A stretch of 64,000 nt of DNA, from positions 744,001 to 808,000 of the forward strand of contig CAWFXC010000001.1 of the NCBI GenBank assembly GCA_963819735.1, in the 5' to 3' direction. The translations under genes and the position numbers were made by a program. Source of the stretch: CAWFXC01 sp963819735 (GTDB lineage Bacteria; Actinomycetota; Acidimicrobiia; IMCC26256; DASPTH01). A model generated the notes under the pieces. That model was not told where the DNA came from. It did not search any database and saw only the letters and a program-made list of their open reading frames with translations. This document shows positions 26,654-35,904 of this stretch, one piece after another. Position 1 is the stretch's first letter; the number at the start of each line of letters is the position of its first letter.

Positions 26654-27617
26654 CTACAGCGTGGCGGCGACGGCTTCGGCGTGGTCGTCGCCGTTACCGA
26701 AGTGGGTGTCGAGCACCGACGCGCGCTTCCAGTAGCGCTGGACGTCGACCTCCCACGTGAACCCGATGCCCCCGTGCACCTGGATCGCGGTCTTGCTGTT
26801 CGCGATCGCGGCATCCCCGGCGAGGATCTTGGCCGCCGACGCCGCGCGCGGGGTCGTCGTCGCTGCGGCCGTCGAGCGCGACCGCGGCGGCGTACACCGC
26901 GGCACGCGCGACCTCGGCCCGTACGAGCATGTCGGCGCACATGTGCTTGATCGCCTGGAACGATCCGATGGGGCGTCCGAACTGCTCGCGCTCCTTGGCG
27001 TAGTCGGTGGCGAGCTCGACCGTGCGCAGCGCGAGCCCCAGTTGCAGCGCGGCGGTGAGGACGATGCCCTGTAGCCGCGCCGGCGCAACGGCCTCCGGGC
27101 CGGCGATGAGCTCGCCGCTCGGGATCGGGCCCGACACCAGCCGGATGGGCGTGAGCGCGTCGAGCGGCACGTCCACCGCGGTGGTGGGGATGGTCGCCGG
27201 GTCGAGGCGACGGATGCCGTCGGCCGCGAGCAGCAGGACCGCGTCGACGTCGTCGGGGTTCTCCAGCACCGTGACCGGTTCGGCCGGCTCGAGCAGCCCG
27301 ACGACGGCTTCGCCGGTCGCGGCGTCGGCGATCAACGAGGCCGCGAGCAGCGTGCCCACCAGCGGACCGGGGACGAGGGCGCGGCCGAGCTCCTCGAACA
27401 CCAGCGCGGCTTCGGAGACCCCGAGGCCCAGGCCGTCGTCGGCCTCCGGGAGGAGCAGCGAGAACACGCCGGTCTCGGCCAGCTCGGCCCAACGCGCCCG
27501 GTCGAGCCCGCCGGTCGCTTCGATCTCGCGGACGGTGTCGGGCGAGAAGCGTCCATCGAGGAAGGCCCGGATACCTTCCTGCAACGACTCCTGGTCGGCG
27601 GTGAGCTCGAAGTCCAT
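26654..27617 (-). pseudogene. Acyl-CoA dehydrogenase small subunit, frameshifted
   Basis: The N-terminal 247 residues (MDFELTADQESLQEGIRAFL to ALDGRSDDDPAR) and the C-terminus (AASAAKILAGDAAIANSK to 26654) are in different frames. One CG added in the CGCGCGC run near 26848-26854 joins them as DDDPARAASAAKILAG, giving about 320 aa. It starts with an overlap (TGATG) at the end of the large dehydrogenase, the usual arrangement for alpha2-beta2 acyl-CoA dehydrogenases (FadE28/FadE29 style). The middle domain lacks the usual GxxxW FAD loop details, as is common in such short partners. Confidence 0.82.
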
Positions 27618-28804
27618 CAGCGTTCCTTCGGGAGACCGAGCACGCGCTCCGCGACGATGTTGCGGTTCACCTGCGACGTGCCGGCGGCGATGGTCATCGA
27701 GATCGCGTAGATCCGGGCGTGCACATGCCGACCGGTGGGGAGATCGCCGATGTCCTCGATCGAGAGCGACGCGCGGTCGAGCAGTCGCATCGCGATGTCG
27801 CCGAGGTGCTGGCGGAGGTCGGACCACGCGATCTTGAACACGTTGCCACCCACGCCGACGGTGCCGGTGCGCTCGGCCTGCGAGATGTTGCGTTTGGTGA
27901 GGGCCCACAACGCGTCGAACTCGGCCGCGATGCGCCCGAGCTCGCGCCGCAGCCCGGCGTCTTCCCAGCGGGTCGCACCGTGACTGGTGATCTTCTTGGA
28001 GAGCTCGACGAGGTCGCGGACGAGCTCCATCGACTGGAGCACGTCGGAGATGAACGCGGTGCCGCGCTCGAAGCTGAGGGTGACCATCGTGACGCGCCAG
28101 CCGTCGTTCTCGTCGCCGACGCGGTTGGCGATGGGGACCCGCACCTCGTCGAAGAAGACCTCGCAGAACTCGGCGGTGCCCTCCATCGTGCGGAGCGGCC
28201 GGATGTCGATCCCCTCGGACTTCATCGGGAGGATCAACCAGGAGATCCCGCGGTGCTTGGGCGCCTCGGTGTCGGTGCGCACGAGCATCTCGCAGTAGTC
28301 GGCGACGTGCCCGTAGCTCGTCCAGATCTTCTGCCCCGAGATCACGTAGTCGTCGCCGTCGCGCACCGCGCGGGTGCGCAGGCTGGCGAGGTCGGAGCCC
28401 GCGTTCGGTTCCGAGAAGCCCTGGCACCAGACGTGATCGCCCTTGAGGATGCCGGGCAGGTGGAACGCCTTCTGCTCGGGCGTGGCCTCGTTGATGAGCG
28501 TGGGGCCGGCGTGGAGGAGGCCGACGAAGCTCATGCCCACGTAGGGCGCCCGGGCCCGTTCCGTCTCCTCGATGTAGATGAGGTGCTCGGTGGGGGTGGC
28601 GCCGCGTCCGCCGAACTCCTTCGGCCAGTTGATGCCCGCGTACCCGGCGTCGTACAGCTTGCGCTGCCAGGCCATGTCCCACACCCGGCGGCCCGCCCAG
28701 TCGGTGCGGTCGGGTTCGTCCTCGAGCGTGGGGAGCACGTCGCCCAGCCACTCGCGCAGGTCGGAACGGAACCGGTCTTCCTCGGCGGTGTATCGCAGAT
28801 CCAT
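27617..28804 (-). CDS. Acyl-CoA dehydrogenase large subunit
   Basis: A 395-aa complete acyl-CoA dehydrogenase (MDLRYTAEEDRFRSDLREWL, QGFSEPNAGSDLASLRTRAV, NGQKIWTSYGHVADY-type segment, ending NRNIVAERVLGLPKER). It overlaps the small subunit start by 1 nt, so the two probably form an obligate heterotetramer acting on a bulky acyl-CoA. In steroid-degrading actinobacteria, such pairs handle side-chain or ring intermediates. The assignment to a complex rests on gene order and length. Confidence 0.92.
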   Translation of the reverse strand: MDLRYTAEEDRFRSDLREWLGDVLPTLEDEPDRTDWAGRRVWDMAWQRKLYDAGYAGINWPKEFGGRGATPTEHLIYIEETERARAPYVGMSFVGLLHAGPTLINEATPEQKAFHLPGILKGDHVWCQGFSEPNAGSDLASLRTRAVRDGDDYVISGQKIWTSYGHVADYCEMLVRTDTEAPKHRGISWLILPMKSEGIDIRPLRTMEGTAEFCEVFFDEVRVPIANRVGDENDGWRVTMVTLSFERGTAFISDVLQSMELVRDLVELSKKITSHGATRWEDAGLRRELGRIAAEFDALWALTKRNISQAERTGTVGVGGNVFKIAWSDLRQHLGDIAMRLLDRASLSIEDIGDLPTGRHVHARIYAISMTIAAGTSQVNRNIVAERVLGLPKER

Positions 28805-28831
28805 CGGGTCGGGAGCGTACCGGATCCCCTG

Positions 28832-29848
28832 TCAGGCCTCGATCCCGCGCACCCAGTCCGCGAGGCGGGTCCACAGGTCTTCGCGGTTGGGGGCGATGTT
28901 GTGGTTGTGCCCGGCGTCGGGGAGCACGAAGAGCGTGATGTCGCGACTCCCGGGGAACTGGGCCGGGATGTCGTGCGGCACGCCCGCGATGTCGCGACCG
29001 CCGAGGCCGAGGAACACCGGCACGTCGACCGCGGCCATCTCGGGCGCGATGCTGCCGTCGATCATCGAGGTGAGTCCCACCACCCCGAGGAGGGGGCTGC
29101 GCACCCCACCGAGGGTTTCGAGCACCGGCGGCGGCACGGTCATCCCGCCGAGCAGGAACTCCGACGCGGTGGTGCCGCCGCCCGGAAAGGGCCGGCCGAA
29201 CCGGTCCCGTACGAGCTCGATGATGCCCCGTTGCAGGGCCTCGGGATCGTCGATCATGCTCAGCTCGGCCACCGTGAGCCCGAACCGCTCGCGCCGCGCC
29301 TCGGCCATGGGATCACGAGAACGCCGTCGGGAATCGTGCGCCTCGGCGGCCGGCCCGGAGGGTTCGGCGGGCACGTGCCCGCCGTTGGCGAAGCCGAGCA
29401 GCCCGAGCGCGGCGTAGGTGCGGTGGCGCGCCTGCTGCACGACGGTGAGCAGCGCGCCCGCCGAGTGACCCACTCCGACCGCAGTGGCTCGTGGCCACCG
29501 CGTGAGCACCTCGGCGAACGCGTACGCGTGTACGTCGGCCACCACCGCGGGGGTCAGGGTGTAGCCGTCGTCGGGGACGCTGCTCTCGCCGATGCCGGGC
29601 GGATCGATCGTGACCACCACGAATCCGCGCTCGACGAGGTGCGACGCCATGCTGTAGTTGCCGAAGCCCGGCGGCGCCTGCAGATCGAAGTAGCCGCGCG
29701 ACATGCCACCGCCGGGCGCGCAGCACAGCACGACCGGAGCGTCGCCGACGGGCTCGGGCTCGAACACGTCGACCGCGACATCGTGCGCGCCGGCGGGCGC
29801 GACGGCACGCACGTCGATCGCGAGCGTGGTGCGCGCAACGGCGGTCAA
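28832..29848 (-). CDS. Alpha/beta hydrolase (serine type)
   Basis: A 338-aa esterase-like hydrolase with CCAPGGGMSRGYFDLQ (oxyanion), GVGHSAGALLTV (Ser nucleophile in GHSAG) and PDAGHNHN (His). Paralogue of the protein at 55127-56134. No ATG precedes the family start; TTG 29848 gives a length close to the paralogue (335 aa) and is chosen, but GTG 29812 is possible. There is a spacer of 46 bp from the ALDH. Likely hydrolyses an ester or thioester. Confidence 0.83.
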   Translation of the reverse strand: MTAVARTTLAIDVRAVAPAGAHDVAVDVFEPEPVGDAPVVLCCAPGGGMSRGYFDLQAPPGFGNYSMASHLVERGFVVVTIDPPGIGESSVPDDGYTLTPAVVADVHAYAFAEVLTRWPRATAVGVGHSAGALLTVVQQARHRTYAALGLLGFANGGHVPAEPSGPAAEAHDSRRRSRDPMAEARRERFGLTVAELSMIDDPEALQRGIIELVRDRFGRPFPGGGTTASEFLLGGMTVPPPVLETLGGVRSPLLGVVGLTSMIDGSIAPEMAAVDVPVFLGLGGRDIAGVPHDIPAQFPGSRDITLFVLPDAGHNHNIAPNREDLWTRLADWVRGIEA

Positions 29849-29894
29849 CGGTGGAGCTTCGGAACCGTGGCGAGGAGGCCTCGAACCGAACCGA

Positions 29895-31358
29895 TCAGGA
29901 AGGTTCGAATCCCGCGGGGAGCACGATCGTCTTCGACTCGATGAAGGCCTCGAGCCCTTCCGGGCCGAGCTCGCGCCCGATGCCCGACTGCTTGAAGCCA
30001 CCGAACGGCGACGAGAAGTCCATCCCCATGCTGTTCACGCCGTAGGTGCCGGTGCGCACCTGACGGGCGACGTCGACCCCCGACTGCGGGTCGGACGTCC
30101 ACACCGAACCCGAGAGCCCGTAGTCGGAGTCGTTGGCGATGGCGACCGCGTCGGCGACGTCGTCGTACGGGATGACCACGAGCACCGGCCCGAAGATCTC
30201 CTCCTGCGCGATGGTCATCTGGTTGTTGACGTCGGCGAACACCGTGGGCTCGACGTACCAGCCCTTGTCGAAGCCGGCGGGCCGACCGCCACCGACGACC
30301 ACCCGCGCACCTTCCTCGCGGCCCTTGGCGATGTAGCCCTCGACCCGGTCGCGGTGGCGCGACGCGAACAGCGGACCGACGACCGTCTCCTGGTCGAGCG
30401 GCTCGCCGACCTTCGATGCCGCGGCCGCGGTGGCCACCGCGTCGACGACCTCGTCGTAGCGATCACGCGACGCGAGGATGCGGGTCTGGGCCACGCACGC
30501 CTCGCCGTTGTTCATGAGCGCGTTGGGCATGAGCCCGGGGATCGTGGCCGCCAGATCGGCGTCGTCGAGGATGATCGCCGCCGACTTACCGCCCAGCTCG
30601 AGCGTGCAGCGCTTCAGCTGCTCCCCGCACAACGCCGCGATCTTCTTGCCCGCGACGGTGGACCCGGTGAACGAGATCTTGTCGACGTCGGGATGGGTGA
30701 CGATGTGCTCGCTCACTTCGCGTCCGGCCTGCACGATGTTGAGCACACCCTTGGGCAGCCCGGTCTCGGCCACGATGTCGGCGAGGAGGTACGCGTCGAG
30801 CGGCGTCTCAGGCGCGGGCTTCAGCACCACGGTGGATCCCGACGCCAGCGCGGGCGCCAACTTCAGCATGGTGACGAACAGGGGCACGTTCCACGGGATG
30901 ATCGCGCCCACCACACCGACCGGCTCGCGACGAACGAGGGTCGGGCCGAGCACGCCGGGGCGTCGCTCCTCGAACGCGTACTCACGTGCGAGGCCCGTGT
31001 AGTAGTCGAGCACCATCGTGGCCGCGAACACCTGGCCCATCACCGAGAACGAGATCGGCGAGCCCATCTCCTCGGAGATGACGCGGGCCATCTCCTCGTA
31101 GCGCGCCTGGATGGCCTGCGAGATCTCCGCCATCACGTCGGCCCGCTCGGCCGGCGCCATCAGGGGCCACGGCCCGTTGTCGAAGGCCTCGCGTGCGGCG
31201 GCGACGGCCCGGTCGACGTCGGCGGTGGTCGCGTCGGGCACCTTGGCGATGACCTCTTCGGTGGAAGGGGAGATCACCGCGAGGGTGTCGTTCCCGGCCG
31301 GGGCGACCCACTCGCCCCCGATGAAGAACTTGTCGCGGTTCACCATGTGCTCCTTCAT
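29895..31358 (-). CDS. Aldehyde dehydrogenase family protein
   Basis: An ALDH of up to 487 aa (RDKFFIGGEWVAPAG, GAIIPWNVP, Glu in LELGGKS, Cys in NNGEACVAQTR, FSSPFGGFKQSGIGRE). ATG 31358 is the longest start, but AAGGAG lies 6 nt before an in-frame GTG at 31343 (NRDKFFIGG), which fits the family start better. It differs from the ALDH at 17343, which has HSGQICTAP. It likely oxidises an aldehyde from a side chain or from aldol cleavage. Confidence 0.92.
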   Translation of the reverse strand: MKEHMVNRDKFFIGGEWVAPAGNDTLAVISPSTEEVIAKVPDATTADVDRAVAAAREAFDNGPWPLMAPAERADVMAEISQAIQARYEEMARVISEEMGSPISFSVMGQVFAATMVLDYYTGLAREYAFEERRPGVLGPTLVRREPVGVVGAIIPWNVPLFVTMLKLAPALASGSTVVLKPAPETPLDAYLLADIVAETGLPKGVLNIVQAGREVSEHIVTHPDVDKISFTGSTVAGKKIAALCGEQLKRCTLELGGKSAAIILDDADLAATIPGLMPNALMNNGEACVAQTRILASRDRYDEVVDAVATAAAASKVGEPLDQETVVGPLFASRHRDRVEGYIAKGREEGARVVVGGGRPAGFDKGWYVEPTVFADVNNQMTIAQEEIFGPVLVVIPYDDVADAVAIANDSDYGLSGSVWTSDPQSGVDVARQVRTGTYGVNSMGMDFSSPFGGFKQSGIGRELGPEGLEAFIESKTIVLPAGFEPS

Positions 31359-31409
31359 GTCGGATTCACGTCGAAGATCGCGGTCGAAACCTGTCGCGAA
31401 CGGTAGCCC

Positions 31410-32897
31410 TCACAAACGGAAGGCGGGCGGGTCGGCGGCCACCACACTGCCCTTCGCGCCCACCGGTTCCTCGCCCGAGGTGAGCGCGGCGAGGGTGGCG
31501 GCATCGGCGTCGTCGACCTTCGCCGCGAAGCGTTCGCCCCCGCTCCCCCGGCCGATGACCACCGCCTGCCGGGGGTCGCCGTCGCGACCGAACATCACCG
31601 AATAGGTCTCGATCGTGCCCGGACCTTCGTACCCGACGGCCACCGGCACCGGGGCCTCCACCGGTGGGCGCGTCTCCCCCACCGCGTGCGGCGGCGCCGG
31701 GTACCCGCCGTCGGCGCGTGGATGATCGGCCAGCACCAGCGCGTGGTGCTTGGTGTTGAACATGCCCACCCCGTGCAGGAAACCAGTGCCGCCGCCCGAC
31801 CGGAGCCGCTCCACCATCGCGGCCAGCGAGTGGGTCATGTAGTTGCTGCCGGGGCCACCGAAGAATGACAGGCCACCGGTGACCGACACCGCCGCCGGCC
31901 GGATCGGGCCGAGCGCGCGCCGCGACAGCTTCGGCATGGCCGGGAAGCAGCTGTACAGCTCGACCGCGTCGTAGTCGTCGGCGCCGGTACCGGTGATCTC
32001 CTGCACCCCCTGCACCGCGGCCTCGAGCGCGGGAACCCGGAAGTAGGAGGTACGGGTACGCGGATCGACCGGCTCGTCGGCACCACTCCCGCCGAGCGGG
32101 TAGATCCATCGATCCTCGGGCACGCCGAGTGCGCGCGCCGTGTCGACGTCGGTCACGAGGAGCGCGGCCCCCTGGTTCACGAACGGGTTCGCGACCAGCG
32201 ACTTCGGATACGGGAACGACACCATGCGGTTCTCCGGCGTCACGGTGACGATGTCGGCCTCGTCGACCGCCGTGCGCGACCACGCGTACGGGTTGGCCGC
32301 GGCGACGCGCGAGAGCTCCGCCCACATGCGGCCCGACTCGGCCTGACCGTCGGCGAACGACCGTCCCTCTTGGGCGCGCAACGCGTTCTCGTAGAGTGGG
32401 AAGCAGTGCAGCGCGCGGGAGATGCCGACCGCGAACGCGTCCTCGAGCCCGACCGCGAACCCACCCCAGTGCGCGGTGGTCGTGGCGGGCGTCCAGGGCA
32501 GCGATGCGCCGGCGCGGCGGGCGCGCGTCGCCGCTCGCGTTCCCTCGGCACCGGCAAGGAGATACACCCGGCTCTCGCCGCGCGCGATGCGCGCGGCGGC
32601 GACGTCGAGTGCCCGCAACGGCGTCTCGCCGCCGGTCGGGTGCATCGCCCGACGCGAGTCGGGAAGGGCGAGCCCGAGGCGCTCCGCCACGAGGCCGGGG
32701 AGGTCGTCGTAGTGCCAGGAACCCACGCCCATGAGCTCGAGCCGGTCGACCGATTCGAGCACGCGCCCGGCGGTGTCGTCATCGGCGGCGCGCACCGCGG
32801 CGAGGATCAACTCGAGCGGTTCGGCGCCCTTCACGTCTCCGTCGTCGCGGTGCGTCACCTGGCCGACGCCGATGACAACCGGGGTGGTCGCGGTCAC
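31410..32897 (-). CDS. Thiolase-like acetyl-CoA acetyltransferase homologue
   Basis: A 495-aa thiolase-superfamily protein (TPVVIGVGQVTHRDDG, VELYSCFPAMPKLSRRALG, GGLSFFGGPGSNYMTHSL) with an extra C-terminal domain of about 80 aa (TYSVMFGRDGDPRQAVVIGRG). The position of the thiolase Cys reads HPTGGETPLRAL, so it lacks the classical nucleophile; proteins of this long subfamily may be aldolases or binding proteins. Start GTG 32897 overlaps the SDR stop by 4 nt. Function unproven. Confidence 0.85.
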   Translation of the reverse strand: MTATTPVVIGVGQVTHRDDGDVKGAEPLELILAAVRAADDDTAGRVLESVDRLELMGVGSWHYDDLPGLVAERLGLALPDSRRAMHPTGGETPLRALDVAAARIARGESRVYLLAGAEGTRAATRARRAGASLPWTPATTTAHWGGFAVGLEDAFAVGISRALHCFPLYENALRAQEGRSFADGQAESGRMWAELSRVAAANPYAWSRTAVDEADIVTVTPENRMVSFPYPKSLVANPFVNQGAALLVTDVDTARALGVPEDRWIYPLGGSGADEPVDPRTRTSYFRVPALEAAVQGVQEITGTGADDYDAVELYSCFPAMPKLSRRALGPIRPAAVSVTGGLSFFGGPGSNYMTHSLAAMVERLRSGGGTGFLHGVGMFNTKHHALVLADHPRADGGYPAPPHAVGETRPPVEAPVPVAVGYEGPGTIETYSVMFGRDGDPRQAVVIGRGSGGERFAAKVDDADAATLAALTSGEEPVGAKGSVVAADPPAFRL

Positions 32898-33673
32898 GCG
32901 GCCGAGCCGCCGTCGAGCACCACGATCGAACCCGACATGTAGCTCGCCTCGTCGGACGCGACGAACGCGAACGTCGCCGCGATCTCCTCCGGTTCGGCGG
33001 CGCGGGAGGCGCCCGAACCGCGCCCGAACTCGCTCATGTCGATGTCTTCGCGCGCGAAGAAGTCGGCGAAGCCCGCGGTCAGGTTGGTGCTCACCATGCC
33101 GGGTGCGATCCCGTTGACCCGGATGCCGCGGCGGCGGTATTCGGCCGCCAACGCTTTGGTGAGCATGAGCACACCACCCTTCGACGCCGCGTAGGCCGCG
33201 TTCCAGGGATTGCCGACGATGCCGGAGATCGACGTGGTGTTCACGATCACGCCGCCGCCACCCGCCAGGAGATGCGGGATGGCGAACCGACACACGAGGA
33301 ACGTCCCGCGTAGGTTCACCGCGATGATGCGATCGAAGTCGGCGGGATCGAGGGTCTCGGTCCGGTAGAACTGTCCGATCCCGGCGATGTTGCACACGAC
33401 GTCGAGACCACTGAGCGCGGCGTGGGCGGTGTCGACAGTGGTCTCCACCGCGTCGGCGTCGGTCACGTCGCACGCGTAAGCCACTGCGTGCCCGCCGTCG
33501 GCCACGATCTCGGCTGCAGTGTCGTCGTGCCCCCGGACGTCGAGGCACGCGACCGCCGCCCCCTCGGCGGCGAGCCGCCGCGTGGTGGCCCGACCGATGC
33601 CCGACCCGGTGCCCGTCACCAGGGCGCGCTTCCCGTCGTAGCGCGACCGTGTGTGGCCGATCGGCTCGTTCAC
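32894..33673 (-). CDS. SDR-family oxidoreductase
   Basis: A 259-aa SDR (NEPIGHTRSRYDGKRALVTG, TGSGIGRATTRRLA, NIAGIGQ, TTSISGIVG, AYAASKGG as YxxxK, DGGSAA at the end). GTG 33673 gives the GTGA overlap with the acyl-CoA dehydrogenase small subunit. The frame stays open all the way to 34633 only because that dehydrogenase is frameshifted into this frame; the two are not a natural fusion. Confidence 0.9.
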   Translation of the reverse strand: MNEPIGHTRSRYDGKRALVTGTGSGIGRATTRRLAAEGAAVACLDVRGHDDTAAEIVADGGHAVAYACDVTDADAVETTVDTAHAALSGLDVVCNIAGIGQFYRTETLDPADFDRIIAVNLRGTFLVCRFAIPHLLAGGGGVIVNTTSISGIVGNPWNAAYAASKGGVLMLTKALAAEYRRRGIRVNGIAPGMVSTNLTAGFADFFAREDIDMSEFGRGSGASRAAEPEEIAATFAFVASDEASYMSGSIVVLDGGSAA

Positions 33674-34633
33674 GGTTGGAGGACGGCGTCGGCGACGCGC
33701 CGGCGGTGGAAGGTCGCATCGCCCCACGCCCGCTGCAGGGCCCAGGCCTTCTTCATCCAGAGCTGGAGATCGGCCTCCCACGTGTAGCCGATCGCCCCGT
33801 GCACCTGCATCGCGCTCCGGCTCGTGCGGTAGGCGGCGTCGCTGGCGAAGGCCTTGGCCATCGAGACGTCGCGCGCGACGCGTCGGCTCGTTCTCCGCGA
33901 TCGACCACGCGGCGCGGTACACCGCCGGCTTGGCGAACTCGACCTTCAGCAACGCGTCGGCCAGCAGGTGCTTCACAGCTTGGTTGACGCCGATCGGTCG
34001 GCCGTACTGCTCGCGTTGGCGCGCGTACTCGGCGGCGACGTCGATCATGTGCTCGCTGAGCCCGACGAGGTACGCCGCCGCCGCGAGCGCGCCGCGGTCG
34101 AACGCGAGCGCGGCGTCGTACGCGAACGGTTCGACGGTGGCGTCCGCGATCGTGAAGAGGCGGCGACCGCCGTCGATCCCATCGACGTCGGTGATCGTGG
34201 CGCCCTCGGTGCGGAAGACGCCCCCGGGTGCGAGCACGATGTCGGCGACCTGCGCGTGCGCGACGTAGGGCGACGCGTCGAGCGCGGTCGTGGCGACGAC
34301 CGTGCCGTCGGCCAGGCCGCTCCCCCATTCGGTGCCCGCCAACGTCGGCGCCGCGACTGCGGCGGTCTCGAGCACCGGACCCGGCACCGCGGCGCGACCC
34401 AGCTCCTCGAGCAGGAGCACGAGGTCGACGTCGGTGCCCCCGATACCGCCATCGGCTTCGGGCACGAGCATGCCGAGCACACCCATCCCGGCGAGATGTG
34501 CCCAGAGCGCGGGATCGTGGCCGGTGCCGTCGTCCCACGCCGCGCGCACGGTCGCGGGCGGACACTCCTTGGCCAGGAGATCGCGCAGCCCTTCGGCGAA
34601 GAGCTGTTGGTCGTCGGTGAACGCGAACCGCAT
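33670..34633 (-). pseudogene. Acyl-CoA dehydrogenase small subunit, frameshifted
   Basis: The N-terminal part (MRFAFTDDQQLFAEGLRDLL to AENEPTRRAR) and the C-terminal part (DVSMAKAFASDAAYRTSR to VADAVLQP at 33670) lie in different frames. Adding one CG in the CGCGCGCG run near 33874-33880 joins them exactly as PTRRARDVSMAKAF, for about 321 aa. It starts at a TGATG overlap with the large dehydrogenase (34633). The break makes the dehydrogenase and following SDR look like one 579-residue frame. Confidence 0.82.
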
Positions 34634-35787
34634 CAGGCGCCCCGCGGGAGCTGGAGCACGCGGTCAGCGATGATGTTGCGCTGGATCTCGTTGGTGCCCG
34701 CGTAGATCGGGCCCGACAGCGAGAACAGGAAGCCGTCGACCCAGCGCTCGTTCGGGCCGCTCATGCGTTCGGCGTCGGGCCCGACGATCTGCAGCGCGAG
34801 TTCGTGGATGCGCACGTCCATCTCGCTCCAGAAGATCTTGTTGAGACTCGCTTCTGCACCGATGGTGCCGCCGTCGAGCATGTGCGTGACCGTCATGTAG
34901 GTGTGCAGCCGATAGCCCTCGGCCTGCATCCACGCGTCGGCCACCGCGTCGCGCAACACGGTGTCGGACGGATCGGCGCGCTCGCGCCAGAGTGCGACCA
35001 GGCGATCGGCGGCGGCGCTGAACCGGGCCGGGCTGCGCAAGCTCACGCCGCGTTCGAAGCCGGCGGTGGCCATCGCCACGCGCCAACCCTGATCGACGTC
35101 GCCCAACGTGTTCTCCACCGGCACGCGCACGTCGTCGAAGAAGATCTCGGCGAAGCCGGTATCGCCGTCGAGCTGCGCGATCGGGCGCACGGTGATCCCG
35201 GGCGTGTCGAGCGGCACCAGGATGAAGGTGAGGCCCCGGTGACGCTCGGCCGTCGGGTCGGTGCGGAAGATGCCGAAGCACCAGTCGGCCCACACCGCGC
35301 GCGACGCCCAGATCTTCTGGCCGTTGATCACCCAGTGCGTACCGTCGTCGGTGCGCACCGCGGTGGAACGGATCGCCGCGAGATCGGAACCCGCGTTGGG
35401 TTCGCTCCAGGCCTGGGCCCACACGATCTCGCTCGAGGCCATCGTGGGCAGGAACCGCGCCTTCTGCTCCGGCGTGCCCACCTCCATGATCGTCGGGCCG
35501 AGGAGGAAGATGCCGTTCTGGTTCACCCGGCCCGGTGCGCCGGCGCGGTAGTACTCCTCCTCGAAGATCAGCCAGTGGAGATAGTCGGCCCCGCGCCCGC
35601 CGTACTCCTCCGGCCACGACACCGCCGACCAGCGCCCGTCGGCGAGGGTGCGTTCCCAGTCGCGGTGCCGCGCGAACCCGGCTTCGGTGTCGAAGCTCGG
35701 CAGCGGCTCGGCGGGCACGTGGGCCTCGAGCCAGGCGCGGGCCTCGGCCCGGAACGCCTCCTGCTCGGGGGTGTAGCGCAGATCCAT
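34633..35787 (-). CDS. Acyl-CoA dehydrogenase large subunit
   Basis: A 384-aa acyl-CoA dehydrogenase (MDLRYTPEQEAFRAEARAWL, QAWSEPNAGSDLAAIR, IYAGTNEIQRNIIADRVLQLP). It precedes its short partner with a 1-nt overlap, the second such pair in the window. The promoter region has a TCTGAC-N5-ATCAGA site 23 bp before the ATG and a TACGGT -10-like hexamer 9 nt before the ATG, so this operon of four genes (dehydrogenase pair, SDR, thiolase-like) is probably TetR-controlled. Confidence 0.92.
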   Translation of the reverse strand: MDLRYTPEQEAFRAEARAWLEAHVPAEPLPSFDTEAGFARHRDWERTLADGRWSAVSWPEEYGGRGADYLHWLIFEEEYYRAGAPGRVNQNGIFLLGPTIMEVGTPEQKARFLPTMASSEIVWAQAWSEPNAGSDLAAIRSTAVRTDDGTHWVINGQKIWASRAVWADWCFGIFRTDPTAERHRGLTFILVPLDTPGITVRPIAQLDGDTGFAEIFFDDVRVPVENTLGDVDQGWRVAMATAGFERGVSLRSPARFSAAADRLVALWRERADPSDTVLRDAVADAWMQAEGYRLHTYMTVTHMLDGGTIGAEASLNKIFWSEMDVRIHELALQIVGPDAERMSGPNERWVDGFLFSLSGPIYAGTNEIQRNIIADRVLQLPRGA

Positions 35788-35810
35788 GCGGGCGAAACCG
35801 TAGTCTCAGA

Positions 35811-35827
35811 TCTGACGATCCATCAGA
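35811..35827. promoter_or_regulatory. TCTGAC-N5-ATCAGA operator
   Basis: TCTGACGATCCATCAGA has one mismatch from the shared palindrome. It is 23 bp before the start of the leftward dehydrogenase pair and 77 bp before the rightward TetR gene. Confidence 0.6.
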
Positions 35828-35904
35828 AGCACGACCGCTCCGCTTCGGCTAAGGCAGATGAACGAATCGTAAGGCGCTTGACGTCGATTGTTCAGGAGGC
35901 TCTA

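Noticed and set aside
26694..28874. A 726-residue frame spanning two dehydrogenases
   Set aside because: The first half is a shadow of the large-subunit gene in another frame; only the part after 27617 is genuine.
32894..34633. A 579-residue frame that looks like an acyl-CoA dehydrogenase fused to an SDR
   Set aside because: The middle is an Arg-rich out-of-frame reading of the dehydrogenase C-terminus; the true C-terminus is in another frame and the SDR has its own GTGA-overlapped start.
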